Assembly: GCA_019752925.1 (NCBI GenBank)
Contig: JAIELP010000004.1
Coordinates: 186,001 to 250,000 of the forward strand
Direction of reading: 5' to 3'
Length of the DNA stretch: 64,000 nucleotides
DNA from: a bacterium
GTDB lineage: Bacteria; Bdellovibrionota; Bdellovibrionia; Bdellovibrionales; Bdellovibrionaceae
Part shown: positions 60,007 to 64,000 of the stretch, piece by piece
Layout: the number at the start of each line of letters is the position of its first letter
Numbering within the stretch: position 1 is the first letter of the stretch
Made by a program: the position numbers and the translations under genes
The notes under the pieces: model-generated
The model's database searches: none
Seen by the model: the letters and a program-made list of their open reading frames with translations, nothing else
Told to the model about the DNA's origin: nothing

Positions 60007-62721
60007 ATGCTTGAGTTTTTAAAAGTTAAGAATCCCAGTCAAATTAAATCGCTTTTAAAAACCTATGATCCTATGAAAGATACATGGATCGTTTCAGATT
60101 TAAAATCCAAACAGGAAGTTCAAAACGAATCTTTACTTAAATACGGTTATTACACTGACGACGCAATTTTACGAGTCAGCGATTTTTGGCGTTTATGGGT
60201 GCGTAGACTAGAGCCCACACTGCACGTTGTATCCAGCGATTTTATAAAATCATTAATTCAGAACTTCGTAGATGAGCATGGTCATGCGCTTGAAATCAGC
60301 GAAAGCGAAGTTTCAACTTTAAATAAAGCTGTGCAGGAATTTGCACCTATTTTATTGCACCCGGCCAGCGGCGATATTCTTGAAGAATGGTTAGAGTCTC
60401 AGGAAGAAAAGAAAAAGTGGGTGCGCTGGTACCAACTGGCAAAAGTTTGTTTAAATAATATTTTAAACGAAAAAAAAGTAATTGATGCTAAATGGGCTGC
60501 TGCTTACTTACAGAGTTTAGATTTAAATTTACTTTCTTGGGACCGCAAAATTTACGTTGATCTTGGCAGTGAGCTCACAACCGTTGAAATGGGCTTATTT
60601 AAACATATTTCGCAAAAGCAGGATGTAGTGATTGTTACGCCTGATCCTGTATGGCGCGAAAAGTTTCCTTATTTGTTAAATACCTATAAAGAAAATTTCG
60701 GTTACGGAAAAGTTAGCGAAGTTGCCGGCGAGGCTGAAGATTTTAATTTAAATCAAACTCAGTTGGTTAGATTATCTACACAGCTAGCTGAAGTTAAATA
60801 TGCGGTTTCTAATATTAGAAAATGGGCCGACCAAGGCGTAGCCCTTGATAAAATGGCTATTATTTCTGCCGATATCGAAAAGTACTGGCCTGTATTGCAG
60901 TTTTATCTGGAAGAAGAAGGCTTAACTTATAAAAAAGATGTTGTAGCGCAAATGAACAGTTTGGGCGATATCCAGAGCCTATTGGCCGCTTTAAAAAATA
61001 TTTCACGTGAAGTGGCTTGGGACAGCTTAGAAAAATCTTTTTTCACAAAAGAATCTAACGTTCAGATCCGCTACGAAAAATTTAAATCTTTATTTTATCA
61101 GTTATATGATGAAGACGATTTGGCCCGCGATCAGAAGATTAAAAATTTGTTTTATAAAAAGCAGGATTTTAATTCTGATATGGATCGCGATGATTTTTTA
61201 GCCTTCTTGGTTAAAATCTGGCTTACCTTGCCTCAATCCAATAATAAGCCGGACTTATTCGAAGTGGTATTTAAAGACTTCTTAGCGCAGAGCTTGAATA
61301 TTAAAATTAAGTTTAAGTTATGGGTTCAGTTCTTAAAGAACCGTTTAAGCCATAAAGAAATCACTATTAAAAAAAGCTCAGCAGGCGGTGTACAGATACT
61401 TCCACTGATGTCGGCACAGATGATTGATGTGAGCCATCGCATTTATTTAGGTTTAAACGATGAGTTTTATCATAAAAAGCAAACAGCTTTAATGTCGCTG
61501 AATGATTCCATGGCATTACGCACTCAATTTGACTTAGCTGTGGATTTTTCTGAGGAAAGCTACCTTGATTTTAATTTACGTTGGCAGAGCTTGGCCTTTG
61601 ATCAGAATACTTCATTAACTTCGGCTCATTTAAGCTTTACTTCAGAGCCTTTAAACTCTTCTTTATTTTTTATTGAAAACTCGCCTCAGTCTGATTTAGT
61701 TAGCCCTGAAGATACGCGCGTAGACGAACTACAGAAGCAATTGTCGCGTCCTGAAGAAATAAGCCTCTTCCGTTCGGGCAGTGCTGCTGAAAGACTGCTT
61801 CAGGATGTAAACGGCTTCGAAACCCATGTTAAGTCTGAAATATTCCGTCAGCTTTCTGTAAGCGATATCGAAAACTACGCTCAGTGCTCGTTTAAGTTAT
61901 TGGCTGCTAAAGGTTTCAGGCTGCGCGATTTGCCTCAGGTGTCGTTAGATTTAGACCCACGCCAAAAAGGTTCTTTAGTGCATGCGCTGTTTGAGCAAAT
62001 TATTAAACTGATGACCTCGGGTGAGTACAGTTTAGAAAAAGTAGCCGTTTTCTTAGATAATAAACGTGTTGAGTTTAATGTTTACCGCGAGCAAGACGCT
62101 TATTGGAATATTCAGAAAAACAAATTCTTACAATTAGCTACTAAATTTTACGATTTCGAAAAATCCCGCATTGCACAGTTTTCAGTTACAACAGAATTAG
62201 CCTGTGAAATGTTCTTTGATTTAGAAAAAAGCGAATTTACTTTAACTAAACCAGCTTCTTACTTCAGTTTTAATATACGTATTGACCGCGTAGACACTCA
62301 TAAAACAAAAAAGTACAGCGTGGTGTATGATTATAAGTCTTCATCCTATCAGGTGAGTAACTTCGGCAGTTGGTTAACAGAACATCAATACCAAATGTTG
62401 CTGTATATGATCGCTTTACAGCTGACATTTAAAGAAGAAAGCCAAATTAAAGCCGCTTTGTATTACCAGTATAAAAATTTTGATATTAAAAAAGGTCTTA
62501 TTGACGAATCTATAGCTATTAATGAGTTCGGTTTAACTAAGCGTAATAAATCTTTAATAAGCGAAGACAAAGAAGCTGAACTAAAAGATAAGTTCGCAAT
62601 TAGTGTGGCCGATGTGCTTAAAAATTTAAATTCATATAAATTTAACACTATCCCGGATGATATGGAAATTTGTAAGCAATGTGATTGGAGGAAGCTATGT
62701 CGGGCACCGCATTTGATGTAG
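60007..62721 (+). CDS. addB: AddB-like helicase/nuclease subunit with PD-(D/E)XK nuclease and 4Fe-4S motif
   Basis: A 904-residue protein. The N-terminal two thirds resemble an inactivated UvrD-like helicase. The C-terminal third is a RecB-type nuclease: catalytic D775-Y-K777 in VYDYKSSSYQ. Cysteines C627 and C889-x2-C892-x5-C898 fit the AddB iron-sulfur staple. With AddA it resects double-strand breaks for RecA loading. addA begins inside its 3' end (25-nt overlap). Confidence 0.88.
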   Translation: MLEFLKVKNPSQIKSLLKTYDPMKDTWIVSDLKSKQEVQNESLLKYGYYTDDAILRVSDFWRLWVRRLEPTLHVVSSDFIKSLIQNFVDEHGHALEISESEVSTLNKAVQEFAPILLHPASGDILEEWLESQEEKKKWVRWYQLAKVCLNNILNEKKVIDAKWAAAYLQSLDLNLLSWDRKIYVDLGSELTTVEMGLFKHISQKQDVVIVTPDPVWREKFPYLLNTYKENFGYGKVSEVAGEAEDFNLNQTQLVRLSTQLAEVKYAVSNIRKWADQGVALDKMAIISADIEKYWPVLQFYLEEEGLTYKKDVVAQMNSLGDIQSLLAALKNISREVAWDSLEKSFFTKESNVQIRYEKFKSLFYQLYDEDDLARDQKIKNLFYKKQDFNSDMDRDDFLAFLVKIWLTLPQSNNKPDLFEVVFKDFLAQSLNIKIKFKLWVQFLKNRLSHKEITIKKSSAGGVQILPLMSAQMIDVSHRIYLGLNDEFYHKKQTALMSLNDSMALRTQFDLAVDFSEESYLDFNLRWQSLAFDQNTSLTSAHLSFTSEPLNSSLFFIENSPQSDLVSPEDTRVDELQKQLSRPEEISLFRSGSAAERLLQDVNGFETHVKSEIFRQLSVSDIENYAQCSFKLLAAKGFRLRDLPQVSLDLDPRQKGSLVHALFEQIIKLMTSGEYSLEKVAVFLDNKRVEFNVYREQDAYWNIQKNKFLQLATKFYDFEKSRIAQFSVTTELACEMFFDLEKSEFTLTKPASYFSFNIRIDRVDTHKTKKYSVVYDYKSSSYQVSNFGSWLTEHQYQMLLYMIALQLTFKEESQIKAALYYQYKNFDIKKGLIDESIAINEFGLTKRNKSLISEDKEAELKDKFAISVADVLKNLNSYKFNTIPDDMEICKQCDWRKLCRAPHLM

Positions 62722-64000
62722 TGACTCAGTCGCAGTTTATACGTGCAGGGGCCGGTGCGGGTAAAACCACTAAGCTGATTAAAACCTTTTTAGAATTTGT
62801 TAATGAGTTTAAACAAAAACACAAACGTTATCCGCGTGTGGTTATGACGACATTCACCCGTAAAGCCACTCAAGAAGTTAAAGAGCGTTTATTAGTAAGC
62901 GCCTTAGCCGCCGGTGAAAAAGAAGTTTTTGAATATATTAATAAGAAATCTTACGTGCATATTTCGACAATTCACGGGTTATTAAGTATTTACTTATCTC
63001 AATACGCTGAGCGTATGAAGTTTCCTCAGGAAATTAAAATAGTAGATGGGCCTCAATACGAGCGCTCACTTAAGCGCCAGATTAACGAATTACTTAAAAA
63101 AAATACCCAGTATCTGGATTTAATGGAGCACTACAGTTTTTCACAACTGGTGGACTTATCTTCGCAGGCTTTGAACTTCAGAGCGCAGAGTAATAAATTT
63201 TCTTATGTTAAAAAAGACGAGTTAAAAGCACTTTCAAAGCAAAAGCAAAAACGTATTTGCGACACGATCGATAAAGTATTCTCGAATGTTACGGCCGTGC
63301 CTGATAACTGGAGTGAGTATTTTAATTATTTAAGCCATCTTTCAAAGTATTTAAAAGAACATAACGAAGCGGCTTTCTTTGATTTATTGGATAATGCTCC
63401 CGCCAAGCCCCGCTGGTCTGAAAAGAAACCGCCCTTTGAGCCTATAGCGCACACTTATATTGAAGAAATTAAAAATGATCTCTTAGAAGAATCTTTTGCC
63501 ACAGATGAATATATTGAAAAGCACGAAAAGCTGAACGCATTATTTTTTGAATATATTAATCAACTCTACACAGTGATGATGGATTACAAGCGTAATACCG
63601 GTGAGCTGACTATATCTGATTTAGAAAACCTTTCGCTGCAGCTTTTAGAAGAACATCCAGATACGGCTGAAGACTTTTCAGCCACTTGGGATTACTTTAT
63701 GATCGATGAGTATCAGGATACTTCGCCTTTACAGGTGCGTATTTTAAATAAAATCATCCGTAATAAGCCTAGCTTTGTGGTAGGGGATCCTCAGCAGAGT
63801 ATTTACCTGTTCCGTGGTGCACGTTCTGAAGTTTTCGACGAAAAACAGCAGGCGATGCAAAAGAAAAACGCCCACATTCAGTTTTTAGAAACCAATTACC
63901 GCTCTGAACCTTCGTTGATGACGTTTATTAATGAGTATTTTACTGGTTTCAGTAATCAGTTTAAACCTATGATGACTAAAACTGAATCGACTAAAAATTC
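62697..64000 (+). CDS. addA: AddA-like UvrD-family helicase/nuclease, 3' end outside window
   Basis: A frame of 434 complete codons, open from ATG 62697 to the window edge. GGAGG lies 6 nt before the ATG. Walker A is AGAGAGKTT (K23). Later helicase motifs are TTFTRKAT, STIHGL, MIDEYQDTSPLQ and VGDPQQSIYLFRGAR, then NYRSEP. These are superfamily 1A motifs in order. The position after addB supports AddA rather than UvrD. The C-terminal nuclease domain lies beyond the window. Confidence 0.92.
   Translation, partial: MSGTAFDVVTQSQFIRAGAGAGKTTKLIKTFLEFVNEFKQKHKRYPRVVMTTFTRKATQEVKERLLVSALAAGEKEVFEYINKKSYVHISTIHGLLSIYLSQYAERMKFPQEIKIVDGPQYERSLKRQINELLKKNTQYLDLMEHYSFSQLVDLSSQALNFRAQSNKFSYVKKDELKALSKQKQKRICDTIDKVFSNVTAVPDNWSEYFNYLSHLSKYLKEHNEAAFFDLLDNAPAKPRWSEKKPPFEPIAHTYIEEIKNDLLEESFATDEYIEKHEKLNALFFEYINQLYTVMMDYKRNTGELTISDLENLSLQLLEEHPDTAEDFSATWDYFMIDEYQDTSPLQVRILNKIIRNKPSFVVGDPQQSIYLFRGARSEVFDEKQQAMQKKNAHIQFLETNYRSEPSLMTFINEYFTGFSNQFKPMMTKTESTKN

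Overview
The window is an AT-rich bacterial chromosome segment (around 40% G+C by eye), gene-dense, with no rRNA, tRNA, CRISPR array or insertion sequence that I can recognise. The gene content suggests a Gram-negative, peptidoglycan-building, flagellated bacterium of the Bdellovibrionota type. Supporting signs are LpxH for lipid A, a DAP-type MurE, many exported proteins and lipoproteins (one with an FQNC-type lipobox that I recall from Bdellovibrio), outer-membrane barrels, a PilZ protein, a PEGA Ser/Thr kinase, and promoter motifs of the FliA (sigma-28) class. The species cannot be named from sequence alone.

Layout. (1) 1-7185: end of a gene of unknown function, secreted proteins, an M14 carboxypeptidase, PilZ, the coupled thyA-folA pair, hpt and a zinc-ribbon membrane protein. 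(2) 7227-39401: a division and cell wall (dcw) cluster in classical order but cut by three insertions. rsmH-ftsL-ftsI starts from a good sigma-70 promoter. It is followed by about 10.5 kb of unrelated genes: a lipoprotein, a five-gene cluster of exported proteins containing a nonsense-broken gene, a diheme cytochrome, a DUF990-type ABC exporter and an esterase. Then come murE-murF, a secreted metalloprotease and queF, followed by mraY-murD-ftsW-murG-murC-murB. Next are two membrane proteins and a lipoprotein, then ftsQ-ftsA-ftsZ and lpxH. I see no mraZ or ddl. (3) 39388-46323: two back-to-back transcription units joining envelope and ion-stress genes (htpX, two TerC paralogues, NhaR-like regulator, YqhA, a YqaA/DedA-like protein) with two ribosome-associated factors (an eRF1-like baeRF protein and an HPF/RaiA protein). 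(4) 46374-56260, all on the minus strand: an outer-membrane protein, recN, nadK, M3 oligopeptidase, a lipoprotein, an acyl-CoA synthetase and a PEGA Ser/Thr kinase. (5) 56325-64000: coaE, an outer-membrane protein / lipoprotein / outer-membrane protein trio, and addB-addA (addA runs off the window).

How it fits together. The central block makes the lipid II precursor and the divisome. The flanks supply dTMP and folate, purine salvage, lipid A processing, recombination repair and envelope quality control. The most interesting points are: the stress/ribosome island at 39-46 kb; FliA-type promoter motifs upstream of the PilZ gene, terC-htpX, the kinase and an outer-membrane protein; a set of Shine-Dalgarno-less genes whose start codon lies exactly 6 nt after a -10 hexamer (probable leaderless mRNAs); and an in-frame amber codon inside an otherwise intact 272-codon gene.
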